This document shows positions 56,167 to 64,000 of a stretch of 64,000 nt of DNA, piece after piece. Source of the stretch: Gammaproteobacteria bacterium (GTDB lineage: Bacteria; Pseudomonadota; Gammaproteobacteria; Chromatiales; Chromatiaceae); NCBI GenBank assembly GCA_020445405.1, contig JAGRGQ010000006.1:1-64000 (forward strand), written 5' to 3'. Positions within the stretch are counted from its first letter, which is position 1. Each line of letters starts with the position of its first letter. Both the position numbers and the translations under genes were made by a program. The notes below the pieces were generated by a model. It had not been told where the DNA came from. It was given only the letters and a program-made list of their open reading frames with translations, and searched no databases.

Positions 56167-57954
56167 ATGTGCGGTTTGTGTGGTGAGTTGCGGTTTGACG
56201 GCTATCCGGCAAATCTGGATGCAATACAGCGCATGACCGCCAGGCTTGAGCGGCGGGGACCTGACCATGGCGGAAGTTACAGCGATGGTCCACTGGGTTT
56301 CGGGCACCGCCGTCTGGCGATTATCGACCTCTCAACCCATGCCAATCAGCCGATGGTGGATCAGGCATTGGGGCTCAGTCTGGTGTTCAACGGGACCATC
56401 TACAATTATCCAGAATTGCGCCGGGAGTTGCTTGCGGAGGGATACCACTTTTTTTCTGAAGGAGACAGCGAGGTCATCATCAAGGCTTTTCATGCCTGGG
56501 GCGAAACCTGTGTCGAGCGCTTTCACGGCATGTTCGCCTTTGCGCTCTGGGACCTGGAGCGCAAACGGCTGTTTCTGGCGCGTGACCGGTTGGGCATCAA
56601 GCCTCTCTATTACAGCGCTGATCGCAACCGCTTTCGCTTCGCCTCAAACACCCAGGCGCTGCTTTCTGGCGGCGGGGTCGATACGGATATAGATCCGGTG
56701 GGTCTGCATCATCAATTCACGCTGCATGCGGTCGTTCCCGCACCCAACACCATTCTCAAGGGGGTACGCAAGCTGGCGCCGGGCCACTGCCTCAGCATCG
56801 ATATGCAGGGGCGGCTGAATGAACGCAGTTACTGGCGGTTTCCAGCCACCCGACCGGAAAAACCGGTCAGCGATGGAGAGTGGCTGGAATTGATTCACGA
56901 AGCACTTCGCACTGCGGTGCGGACCCGAAACGAGATCGCCGACGTTCCAGTCGGTGTACTGCTCTCGGGTGGGCTGGATTCCAGTCTGCTGGTGGCGTTG
57001 CTGGCAGAGGCCGGAGTGTCTGATCTGCGCACCTTTTCGGTTGGCTTCGAGGATCATCCGGCGGAGAGAGGAAGCGAGTTTGAGTACTCGGATCCGGTAG
57101 CTCAGCGCTATCAGACACTGCATCGAAAGTTTCTTATTCCGAATGCGGAAGTGTTGCAACGCCTGCCCGAAGCGGTGGATGCGATGGCGGAGCCGATGTT
57201 CGGGCAGGATGCGGTGGCCTTTTATCTTCTGGGTGAGCAGGTATCCAAAGAGGTCAAGGTGGTTCAGTCGGGCCAGGGCGCGGACGAAGTGTTCGGCGGA
57301 TATTTCTGGTATGCGCGCATGATGGCTGAAACGGAAGGAACGCCGTTGCAGCGGTTTTCCCGGCACTATTTTGATCGCGATCATGAAGAGTTTCTGCAAA
57401 CGGTATCTTCCCGTTACCGCGGAGAGGATTACACCAGCCGCCTAATCTCCGGGTTGTTGGCAGAACCCGAAGCGGACAGTTTTATGGATGCCGTGCTGCA
57501 CATGGATGTCACCACCTTGATTGTTGATGATCCGGTCAAACGGGTTGACAATATGACCATGGCCTGGGGCCTGGAGGCACGGGTGCCGTTTCTGGATCAC
57601 AAGCTGGTGGAACTCTCGGCGCGCTGCCCACCCGAGCTGAAACTCAGGGAGGGTGGCAAATATCCGCTTAAGGCAATGGCACGCGGACTTCTGCCGGATG
57701 CGGTGATCGATCGTCCCAAAGGTTATTTTCCGATGCCCGCGCTCAAATACGTGCGTGGTGATTTTCTAAATTTTATGCGGAATATTCTCGAGTCCCGGGC
57801 TTGCCGGGAGCGCGGGCTCTATAGCCGGGCGTACGTGGACATGCTGGTGTCTGCGCCGGAGATGCACCACACCCGGCTTCAGGGCAGCAAGTTGTGGCAT
57901 CTTGCGCTGCTGGAGTACTGGCTGCAGCGGAATGTGGACACTGCTGCTGCGTGA
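56167..57954 (+). CDS. Glutamine amidotransferase of asparagine synthase type (NAGGN-type)
   Basis: 595 residues. N-terminal Ntn glutaminase domain (catalytic Cys2 in MCGLCGELRFDG) and C-terminal ATP-pyrophosphatase domain (VLLSGGLDSSLLVALL). The start MCGLCGELRFDG and overall sequence resemble the N-acetylglutaminylglutamine amidotransferase involved in the osmolyte NAGGN more than AsnB of E. coli. The usual partner synthase gene is not adjacent. GAGGAG lies 8 nt before the ATG. Plain asparagine synthase is the alternative. Confidence 0.82.
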   Translation: MCGLCGELRFDGYPANLDAIQRMTARLERRGPDHGGSYSDGPLGFGHRRLAIIDLSTHANQPMVDQALGLSLVFNGTIYNYPELRRELLAEGYHFFSEGDSEVIIKAFHAWGETCVERFHGMFAFALWDLERKRLFLARDRLGIKPLYYSADRNRFRFASNTQALLSGGGVDTDIDPVGLHHQFTLHAVVPAPNTILKGVRKLAPGHCLSIDMQGRLNERSYWRFPATRPEKPVSDGEWLELIHEALRTAVRTRNEIADVPVGVLLSGGLDSSLLVALLAEAGVSDLRTFSVGFEDHPAERGSEFEYSDPVAQRYQTLHRKFLIPNAEVLQRLPEAVDAMAEPMFGQDAVAFYLLGEQVSKEVKVVQSGQGADEVFGGYFWYARMMAETEGTPLQRFSRHYFDRDHEEFLQTVSSRYRGEDYTSRLISGLLAEPEADSFMDAVLHMDVTTLIVDDPVKRVDNMTMAWGLEARVPFLDHKLVELSARCPPELKLREGGKYPLKAMARGLLPDAVIDRPKGYFPMPALKYVRGDFLNFMRNILESRACRERGLYSRAYVDMLVSAPEMHHTRLQGSKLWHLALLEYWLQRNVDTAAA

Positions 57955-57979
57955 ATCATACCCAATCAGGATCGATCTC

Positions 57980-58423
57980 ATGTCTGTCGCAATCGTTTTT
58001 CATATGCTGGGGGTAATTGTCTGGGTGGGGGGGATGTTTTTTGCCCATATGGCACTGCGTCCCGCAGCTGCAGGATTGTTGCAACCCCCGCAGCGTTTGC
58101 CACTGTTGAAGGGAGTGCTCGATCGTTTTTTTCGTTGGGTCTGGGTGGCGATAATCGCGATTCTGGCCAGTGGTTATTGGATTTTTCTCGGAGTATGGGG
58201 CGGGCAGGCCGGCCTGCATGTGCATTTGATGCAGGGCACGGGCCTGGTGATGGTCTGTATTTTTCTGTATATCTATTTTCGTCCTTATCGACGTATGGGG
58301 AACGCGCTGGCAGTCAATGAATTGTCGTTGGCCGCGACTGAGATGGGGCATATACGCCGGTTGATCGGCATCAACCTGGTGCTTGGCCTGTTGACATCGG
58401 TGATTGCCAGGATAGGATTTTAA
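57980..58423 (+). CDS. CopD-like small integral membrane protein
   Basis: 147 residues with four predicted membrane helices (IVFHMLGVIVWVGGMFFAHM, a second after WVAIIAILASGYWIFLG, a third LVMVCIFLYIYF and a fourth INLVLGLLTSVIARIG). It resembles the CopD-family helical bundle; conserved His H8, H23 could bind metal or haem, which is inference. AGGA precedes the ATG by 8 nt. Confidence 0.7.
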   Translation: MSVAIVFHMLGVIVWVGGMFFAHMALRPAAAGLLQPPQRLPLLKGVLDRFFRWVWVAIIAILASGYWIFLGVWGGQAGLHVHLMQGTGLVMVCIFLYIYFRPYRRMGNALAVNELSLAATEMGHIRRLIGINLVLGLLTSVIARIGF

Positions 58424-58585
58424 TTTACAGGACTACGGGATAAAGTCTGCGGGATGTGGTCTCGTGCCTGCGATCATACCTCGGGCTCCCTGCCGCGAAT
58501 CCTCTATCCCAAGTGCGATACTTGAAAACCGGTTGGGAAGCCTCCATTATTTTCAATTGGATCATTATTGTACCGAGGTGAGGCG

Positions 58586-58930
58586 ATGGATGTTCTGGAT
58601 AGAATCAAGGAACAAGTGGAAGGTAACCCCATAGTATTGTACATGAAGGGAACGCCCCAGTTTCCCCAATGCGGTTTCTCTTCCCGAGCGGCGGCTGCGC
58701 TTCAGGATTGCGGCGAGAAATTTGCCTACGTCAATGTGCTGGCCGATGCAGAGATATTCGAGAATCTGCCGCGTTATGCTGACTGGCCGACATTTCCCCA
58801 GCTCTATATCAACGGTGAGCTGATTGGCGGCTGCGATATCACCCTTGAGCTGCATGCCAGTGGCGAGTTGCAGAAAATGACTGCCGAGGCAGGAAAGCAC
58901 TGGCCGAAGGAGCAGGGGGATAAGGTTTGA
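58586..58930 (+). CDS. grxD: Monothiol glutaredoxin GrxD
   Basis: 114-residue CGFS monothiol glutaredoxin, involved in Fe-S cluster transfer. KGTPQFPQCGFSSRAA holds the active site, and WPTFPQLYINGELIGGCDI is the glutathione-binding region. A strong GAGGTGAGG precedes the ATG. A terminator follows at 58962. Confidence 0.95.
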   Translation: MDVLDRIKEQVEGNPIVLYMKGTPQFPQCGFSSRAAAALQDCGEKFAYVNVLADAEIFENLPRYADWPTFPQLYINGELIGGCDITLELHASGELQKMTAEAGKHWPKEQGDKV

Positions 58931-58961
58931 CCGCAGCCGCAGCATAGCAGCAGTGGATCAG

Positions 58962-58997
58962 AAACCCGGTCGGGCCGGAATGCCCACCGGGTTTTTT
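58962..58997 (+). terminator. Rho-independent terminator after grxD
   Basis: AAACCCGGT pairs with ACCGGGTTT, with an inner GGGC/GCCC stem and one bulged base, followed by six T. It also lies just before the end of the convergent rnt gene. Confidence 0.88.
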
Positions 58998-58999
58998 CA

Positions 59000-59647
59000 T
59001 CACGACTTGGCTGTCTCCCAGGGTTTTTCCATATCCGATAGCTGCCAGCGATTGACAATGGTACAGAAAAGCGCGGCGGTTTTTTCGGCGTCGTAGATTG
59101 CAGAGTGTGCCTGATTGCCGTCCCATGTAATTCCGGCGGCATCAACCGAGCGCGCCAGTACGGTCTGCCCCAGAGCCAGCCCCGCCAGAGAGACTGTGTC
59201 AAATGTGCTGAAAGGGTGGAATGGATTGCGCTTGATGCCGGTTCTTGCAACAGCGGCATTGATAAAACCAAGGTCAAAAAATGCGTTGTGTCCCACCAGA
59301 ATGGCGCGATTGCAGCCACTCGCCTTCAGGGCTTTATGAATAGGGGAAAAAATATGCCTGAGCGCCTCTATTTCCGGCAATGCCATGCGGAAAGGGTGAT
59401 CGGGATCAATGCCGTTGAACTCCAGTGCCTTTGGATCGAGATTGGCGCCCGGGAACGGGGCGACATGGCAGGATAGAGTCTCTGCCGGATGCAGCAGACT
59501 ACGCGCATCCATATTGATGATTATCGCGGCGATTTCGAGCAGTGCGTCCGATGTCGCATCGAAACCGGCCGTTTCCACATCCACGACAACCGGCAGGAAG
59601 CCGCGAAATCTCGTGGCAATGGATTCATTGTGTTGAAGGGTAGTCAT
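59000..59647 (-). CDS. rnt: Ribonuclease T
   Basis: DEDD-family 3' exonuclease that trims tRNA and other stable RNA 3' ends. 215 residues. Exo motifs: [12 protein letters not shown] (Asp, Glu), HNAFFDLGF and [14 protein letters not shown] (His, Asp). The frame is open 52 codons upstream but [14 protein letters not shown] is the family start (ATG 59647). Confidence 0.93.
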   Translation of the reverse strand: MTTLQHNESIATRFRGFLPVVVDVETAGFDATSDALLEIAAIIINMDARSLLHPAETLSCHVAPFPGANLDPKALEFNGIDPDHPFRMALPEIEALRHIFSPIHKALKASGCNRAILVGHNAFFDLGFINAAVARTGIKRNPFHPFSTFDTVSLAGLALGQTVLARSVDAAGITWDGNQAHSAIYDAEKTAALFCTIVNRWQLSDMEKPWETAKS

Positions 59648-59797
59648 CGGGAACAGCTTATTCCATTTTTGGGTGCCGCTGATACCGCGATGTGCCGATT
59701 GGTGAGTTGAGCAGGGTATGTCGTCTCCTTCGACGTGGCTATCGGCGGGCTGAACCCTGATGTTGTTGATCCAAACAGAAGAGTGAAATTTACAACT

Positions 59798-60682
59798 ATG
59801 CAACAGAATCGTAACCGTTTCCTGCAGGTGTCCATTTTCCTGTGTCTGTGGTTTGCCGCGTTCGCGGTTGTCGCGGAAACCCCGTACTCAAAGGGGCTTC
59901 TGTTCAGAGTGCAAACAGGCAACGCGGCTCCGAATTATCTGTTCGGCACGATGCATTCCGATCATCCACAGGTGCAGAAGTTGGTGTCTCAAGTATCCTG
60001 GGCACTGGAGAAAAGCCGGCTATTGGCAGTGGAAGTGGAGATGGATGCATTGACCGCGGTTTCGGCGGTGGCGCTGATGGTCAGTCCGGATGGCACAGGC
60101 TTGCGCGAGTCTCTGGACGAGAAGCTCTACCGACGTGCGTTGGCGGAGGCGAAACGGTTGGGATTGCCGCAGGCGGCCATGAACTACTATAAACCATGGG
60201 CGCTTGCGGTGATGTTCTCACTGCCGCCAATAAAGGACGGACGGTTTCCGGAAATGATCCTTACTGAGATGGCGCATCGGCAGGGGAAGCCGGTTTTTGG
60301 GATGGAGACGGCAGAAGAGCAGTTGGCGGCATTCGATAAGTTGCCGCTGAAGGATCAGCGTGCGATGTTGAGATATGCACTAAATAATCTCGATCGTTTG
60401 CCGATGGTTTACCAGGAGTTGGTCAAAACCTACCTCGCACGGGACTTGGGAGAACTTTTAAGGATCAGTCGGGACAACTTCAATGCCGAGGACCAGGGCC
60501 AGATCGAGCGTTTTCAGTACGCGCTCGTCGACAGCCGCAACCGGCGTATGGCCGAGCGTCTGATAGAACGCCTGTCCGAGGGAGGGGTTTTCGTCGCGGT
60601 GGGGGCTTTGCATCTTCCAGGTGAAAAAGGCTTGCTCAGTATTCTCCATGACCGTGGCTTCCGCGTCGAAACGCTATATTGA
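59798..60682 (+). CDS. TraB/GumN-family protein
   Basis: 294 residues. Signal peptide ([19 protein letters not shown]), then the TraB/GumN domain with [13 protein letters not shown] near the start and [14 protein letters not shown] near the end, the paired GxxH motifs of this family of putative metalloproteases. Predicted periplasmic. Specific role unknown. I chose ATG 59798; the frame opens earlier. Confidence 0.87.
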   Translation: MQQNRNRFLQVSIFLCLWFAAFAVVAETPYSKGLLFRVQTGNAAPNYLFGTMHSDHPQVQKLVSQVSWALEKSRLLAVEVEMDALTAVSAVALMVSPDGTGLRESLDEKLYRRALAEAKRLGLPQAAMNYYKPWALAVMFSLPPIKDGRFPEMILTEMAHRQGKPVFGMETAEEQLAAFDKLPLKDQRAMLRYALNNLDRLPMVYQELVKTYLARDLGELLRISRDNFNAEDQGQIERFQYALVDSRNRRMAERLIERLSEGGVFVAVGALHLPGEKGLLSILHDRGFRVETLY

Positions 60683-60848
60683 CTGTAATTTGAGAGAAAC
60701 ATCCAGGAATAACCGGGATTGGCGCATCGGCTTCATTTCTAGATGAGGTAATGCTGCAGTTGTGCTAGATTCCATGCACGGCGTTCTCAGGGAATGAAAC
60801 TCCTGTTTCGGATGTAAAAGGCAGGTTTATCAAGAGGAAAACAACAAT

Positions 60849-61595
60849 ATGACCAGAGTGCAGCTGCTGAACCGGTTACGGACCAGTCTCACGGCATTGA
60901 TATTTCTGTTAATGACCGGCTGTGCAAGCACGGGTGAGTTTGCCGATCCCAGGGATCCCTGGGAGGGCTTCAATCGGGCTATGTACAGTTTCAACGAAAC
61001 CATTGACGAGGCGCTGATCAAACCGCTGGCCAAGGGCTATAAGGCAGTGGTACCCGTGCCGCTGGACAGGGGTATAACCAACTTCTTTTCCAATCTCAGC
61101 GACATTGGTTCGGCAATCAATAACATGCTGCAATTTAAGCTGGGCCGCGCAGCAAGCGATCTGGGACGCGTGGCCTTCAACACCACGCTTGGAGTGCTTG
61201 GCTTTTTTGATGTCGCCACCAATATGAATCTGCCGCATTACGGCGAAGATTTTGGGCAGACCCTGGGAGTCTGGGGAAGTTCTCCCGGACCTTATATCGT
61301 GCTGCCACTGCTGGGCCCGAGTTCAGGCAGGGATGCAGTTGGACTGGTACTTGACTGGTTCAGCAATCCTGTAAGCTATATCGAGGACGATGGCGTAAGA
61401 TTAGCGGTGGCGTCGCTCTGGTTCGTTGATAAACGTGCGGATCTGCTCACCGCCAGTAAACTGGTTGAGCAGGCGGCGCTGGATCCCTACGAGTTCGTAC
61501 GCAACGCTTATCTGCAAAAGAGACGCCATGATGTATACGACGGTAACCCGCCACCCGAAGAAATCTACGACGAAGAGCCGGAAAAACAGCAGTAA
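60849..61595 (+). CDS. mlaA: Outer-membrane lipid asymmetry lipoprotein MlaA
   Basis: 248 residues with a lipoprotein signal (lipobox LMTGC). Landmarks DPWEGFNRAMYSFNETIDEA and NFFSNLSDIGSAINNMLQ match MlaA (VacJ), which removes phospholipids from the outer leaflet with OmpC/F and hands them to MlaC. AGAGGA precedes the ATG. Other mla genes are not in the window. Confidence 0.94.
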   Translation: MTRVQLLNRLRTSLTALIFLLMTGCASTGEFADPRDPWEGFNRAMYSFNETIDEALIKPLAKGYKAVVPVPLDRGITNFFSNLSDIGSAINNMLQFKLGRAASDLGRVAFNTTLGVLGFFDVATNMNLPHYGEDFGQTLGVWGSSPGPYIVLPLLGPSSGRDAVGLVLDWFSNPVSYIEDDGVRLAVASLWFVDKRADLLTASKLVEQAALDPYEFVRNAYLQKRRHDVYDGNPPPEEIYDEEPEKQQ

Positions 61596-61611
61596 CCCGT
61601 GCGCACTCAAT

Positions 61612-61646
61612 CCAGGCAGCGGGAAACCTGACGTCCCGCTGCCTGG
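61612..61646 (+). terminator. Strong hairpin after mlaA
   Basis: Perfect 13 bp stem CCAGGCAGCGGGA/TCCCGCTGCCTGG with a 9 nt loop, 17 bp after the stop. No T-run follows, so it may protect the 3' end or terminate weakly. Confidence 0.6.
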
Positions 61647-61668
61647 GGTTGGGAGTACTGGAATAACA

Positions 61669-61718
61669 AATTATCTAAGTATAAATAAAATTAATTAGAT
61701 AATTTTAGAAAATTCTAA
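61669..61718. promoter_or_regulatory. AT-rich inverted repeats upstream of the sgp pair
   Basis: 10 bp arms AATTATCTAA/TTAGATAATT with a 16 nt spacer, immediately followed by TTAGAA-AA-TTCTAA. This AT-rich patch stands out in the GC-rich window and is probably the promoter or operator region of the sgp pair. No sigma-70 box was assigned with confidence. Confidence 0.4.
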
Positions 61719-61814
61719 TATTATTTTCCACACGAAGGCGCAGAAGTATAAAGGCTTTCTAGATGTATAGCAGCAAGAATTTAAACTTCCTAATAAAATC
61801 CGGAGAATTAATTT

Positions 61815-62171
61815 ATGAAAACTATCGTTAAAGTTGCAGCTGCTGCTGCGTTGATTGCCGCTTCTGCTTCTGCATCCGCATGGTGGGGCGGTCCCTGGGG
61901 TAACCGTGGTTATGGTGACGGCTGGGGCGACGGCTGGGGTGATATGTTCGGCGACATGGACTTCAACATGAGCTCGAGCGCTTCCGGCAGCGGTTATGGT
62001 CGCGGTCGCGGCTACGGTCGCGGATACGGTTACGGCTACCCGTACTACGGCGGTTACGGTTACGGCCCCTACGGTTACGGTGTTCCCTATGGCGCGCCTT
62101 ACGGGGCTCCTTACGGTGTTCCTTATGGGGCTCCCGTTGCTCCTCAGGCCCCGGCTGCTCCGGCCAAGTAA
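61815..62171 (+). CDS. Sulfur globule protein (SgpA/B-like)
   Basis: 118 residues. Signal peptide [20 protein letters not shown] (cleavage after ASA), mature start [17 protein letters not shown]. The rest is Gly/Tyr-rich ([20 protein letters not shown]) and then Pro/Ala-rich ([16 protein letters not shown]). Composition and the WWGGPWG mature start match sulfur globule proteins of purple sulfur bacteria. CGGAG precedes the ATG. Confidence 0.85.
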   Translation: MKTIVKVAAAAALIAASASASAWWGGPWGNRGYGDGWGDGWGDMFGDMDFNMSSSASGSGYGRGRGYGRGYGYGYPYYGGYGYGPYGYGVPYGAPYGAPYGVPYGAPVAPQAPAAPAK

Positions 62172-62293
62172 CTCCGGCTTAAGCTAAAAGCAAAATTATC
62201 TCTCCAGGGATGCAGGAGGCGTGGCACAGGGAGGTGCCGGTAGCAACCGTATAGGCTCTTGCAGGGTCTGTTCCGTCAGTGAGGATAGTCAAA

Positions 62294-63166
62294 ATGAGAA
62301 AGTTGTCTGCAGTCTTTGCAGTGGCGGCGCTTGCCACTGCTTCTATGACCGCCAGCGCCTGGTGGGGCGGTCCATGGGGAAATAACGGTTATGGAGACGG
62401 GTTTGGTGATGGATACGCCGACGGCGGCTTCAACTTTAATATGAATGCCAGTGGTCATGGCAATGGCTACGGAAGCGGTTACGGCCGCGGTTATGATTAC
62501 TACGGCTATCCTTACTACGGTTATCCGTACCCGGCACCGGTTGTCGCACCGCTGAGCGAAGAGCAGCAAAAAACGATGGCCGCGCAGCAGAAGGCAGCGA
62601 TGGAACAGCAGGCCAAGGCCTTTCAGGAAGCGCTAGAGGCACAGCGCAAATACTCCGAGCAGTTTGCCGCCGGGGGTCCGCAGTTTTCGGCTCCTTTCTC
62701 CCGCGACTCTTTTCCCGCCTCGTTCGGCCCGGAATTCAGTGACCGGGATGCACGTCGCGAGGAGATGATCAAGCAGATGGAGGAGCGTCGCAATCAGGCC
62801 GCTGCTTTCCGTCCGGCGAATAGTGGATTCGGTCCCGATTCACGGCGTGAGGAGATGCGCCAGAAGATCGAGGAGCGCCGCAACGCAATGGCTTCACGCG
62901 CACCACGCCAGGCCGTTGGCGGCGATAATGTCCGTCGCGAAGAGATGCGCAGGCAGATGGAAGAGCGCCGCAATGCGATGTTAAGCCGCACTCCGGGTGA
63001 GTTTGGTGCCAATGATGGGCCTTATCAGGAAGATATGCGCCAGCAGATGCAGCAGCGTCACGATGAGATGATGAAGCGTGTCGAGGCACAGCGGAAAATC
63101 GCAGAGGAGCAGCAGGCTGCAATGCGCAAAACCATGGAAGAGCGCCGCGTAAAATCCGATATCTGA
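62294..63166 (+). CDS. Sulfur globule protein with C-terminal coiled-coil repeats (SgpD-like)
   Basis: 290 residues. Signal peptide (MRKLSAVFAVAALATASMTA) and a [18 protein letters not shown] mature start, like its neighbour, then a short Gly/Tyr part. From ~residue 95 it is Gln/Glu/Arg/Met-rich and helical. It has four exact 30-residue repeats beginning at bases 62753, 62843, 62933 and 63023 (RREEM-x3-MEERRN type). A coiled coil is expected. This resembles the reported fourth globule protein SgpD of Allochromatium. ATG 62294 follows GAGGA. Confidence 0.83.
   Translation: MRKLSAVFAVAALATASMTASAWWGGPWGNNGYGDGFGDGYADGGFNFNMNASGHGNGYGSGYGRGYDYYGYPYYGYPYPAPVVAPLSEEQQKTMAAQQKAAMEQQAKAFQEALEAQRKYSEQFAAGGPQFSAPFSRDSFPASFGPEFSDRDARREEMIKQMEERRNQAAAFRPANSGFGPDSRREEMRQKIEERRNAMASRAPRQAVGGDNVRREEMRRQMEERRNAMLSRTPGEFGANDGPYQEDMRQQMQQRHDEMMKRVEAQRKIAEEQQAAMRKTMEERRVKSDI
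62753..63112 (+). repeat. Four 90 bp tandem repeats inside the SgpD-like gene
   Basis: Units start at 62753, 62843, 62933 and 63023, exactly 90 bp apart. Each encodes about 30 residues with a R-R-E-E-M core; the fourth (Y-Q-E-D-M) is the most diverged. Confidence 0.85.
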
Positions 63167-63631
63167 ACATCACAGAATTAGTGCAGAGAAGACCGCCTGT
63201 GGCTCAAACCCACAGGCGTTTTTTTTTGTTCAGGAAAAACCTTGCGAAATTAATTGTATGTCAGCCCGGACAGTTCCCGGACGCATCACGAATTCCGGTT
63301 TGTCAGGGTTAACCAAACAGTTTCGTTACCAATCAGCACGATAATGCGATTACACTCAGTTCCGGGCAACCGCTCAATGCGGCATGGAAATTGTGTGGTT
63401 TCCGGACGGCTGGCATTCAATCGTTTGGAAAAGTGTTGATTTCAGCTGTAACCTGGTCAATCTGTCTTTTGAATTTGGAGAATGGAAGAAGATCGTCAAA
63501 CTCTGTATATTGTTTGAATTAATATAAAGAATTGTAAATCACAATACTTAGTCCCCTGACAACCCGTATTACCGGGTCAGGCCGGATGCCCGCTCGGTCC
63601 CATGAGCGTTTCCCAGAAGAGAGCTGCCAAA
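63167..63631. other. Interval between the sgp pair and aceE
   Basis: 465 bp. It holds the sgp terminator (63194-63227) and the aceE upstream region, including a stem-loop at 63554-63581 (CGGGTCAGG pairing with CCTGA...CCCG, a 3 nt bulge). No gene was recognised. Confidence 0.5.
63194..63227 (+). terminator. Rho-independent terminator after the sgp pair
   Basis: Perfect 9 bp stem CGCCTGTGG/CCACAGGCG with a 7 nt loop and nine T, 27 bp after the stop. Confidence 0.93.
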
Positions 63632-64000
63632 ATGAAGCCCGATATCGATCCGCAAGAGACTCAGGAATGGCTGGATGCATTGGATGCGGTCCTAGAAAAC
63701 GAGGGTCCCGATCGCGCCCACTATCTGCTGGAGCGACTGATAGACAAAGCCAGACGCTCGGGAACACATCTTCCTTACAGAGCTGTAACAGCATATGTCA
63801 ACACAATTCCGGTTACCCGGCAGAAACGCTTTCCCGGCGACCGGTCCATGGAGCGGCGCATCCGTTCTTTCATTCGCTGGAATGCGATGGCGATGGTGGT
63901 TCAGGCCAACCGCATCTCCTCCGAGTTGGGTGGGCACATCTCCAGTTTTGCTTCGGCGGCAACCCTTTTCGATATCGGTTTCAATCACTTCTTCAGGGGA
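63632..64000 (+). CDS. aceE: Pyruvate dehydrogenase E1 component AceE, 5' part
   Basis: The first 123 codons of the homodimeric PDH E1. KPDIDPQETQEWLDALDAVL is the family N-terminus, followed by RAHYLLERLIDKARRSG, PYRAVTAYVNTIPV and the ERRIRSFIRWNAMAMVVQAN block. The gene runs off the right edge. The ATG at 63632 follows AGAGAG. An in-frame ATG at 63602 would add 10 residues. Confidence 0.95.
   Translation, partial: MKPDIDPQETQEWLDALDAVLENEGPDRAHYLLERLIDKARRSGTHLPYRAVTAYVNTIPVTRQKRFPGDRSMERRIRSFIRWNAMAMVVQANRISSELGGHISSFASAATLFDIGFNHFFRG

Overview
The window looks like chromosomal DNA of a lithoautotrophic, sulfur-oxidising gammaproteobacterium. The evidence is a Calvin-cycle phosphoribulokinase (prk), a DabA-type inorganic-carbon uptake locus, three secreted Gly/Tyr-rich sulfur-globule proteins, and gene orders typical of gammaproteobacteria: rpsU-(yqeY)-dnaG-rpoD divergent from tsaD, and lpoA-yraN-diaA-dolP divergent from rsmI. 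Protein-level resemblance and content suggest a Chromatiales or symbiont-like sulfur oxidiser. I cannot name a genus from the sequence alone. No tRNA, rRNA, CRISPR array, prophage or intact insertion sequence was seen.

Layout. 1-4.1 kb (minus): macromolecular-synthesis operon rpsU, GatB/YqeY, dnaG, rpoD (rpoD runs off the left edge). 4.2-10.6 kb: tsaD, plsY, a GDCCVxC small protein, folB-folK, a pteridine-reductase-like SDR, MidA-like methyltransferase, cca. 10.9-20.5 kb: a VPLPA-CTERM secreted protein, a lipoprotein aminopeptidase, an NDUFA9-like SDR, a secreted hypothetical, rsd, a large class III cyclase-like protein, slt and a Sel1 protein. 20.7-29 kb: ppk2, DAHP synthase, GST, a FemAB/GNAT-like protein, a DUF938 methyltransferase, dxs and a DUF945 protein.

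29.1-41.9 kb is the carbon/sulfur island: prk, nhaD, then a five-gene, translationally coupled plus-strand operon (NuoM-like, DabA, NuoL-like, degenerate NuoM-like, NuoM-like), followed by a sulfur-globule protein gene. DabA carries the Cys-Asp/His-Cys zinc signature. The usual DAB system is one DabA plus one NuoL-like DabB. Here there are four antiporter-like subunits, of which one is internally shortened and one has lost its conserved charged residues. This is the most unusual system in the window. Two clean palindromes lie upstream of the operon (31901-31924) and of prk (30121-30137) and may be operators.

42-53 kb: DUF3047, a GlcD-like FAD oxidase, dolP, a SIS protein (diaA), yraN, lpoA, rsmI, a PilZ protein, a DsbA-like disulfide protein, sodB and an HDOD protein. 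53.6-64 kb: pgl-zwf, a glutamine amidotransferase of the asparagine synthase type, a CopD-like membrane protein, grxD, rnt, a TraB/GumN protein, mlaA, two more sulfur-globule proteins (the second with four exact 30-residue tandem repeats) and the start of aceE. A degenerate ~150 bp repeat occurs three times (14.5, 45.0 and 53.3 kb), once inside the otherwise conserved dolP-diaA interval.
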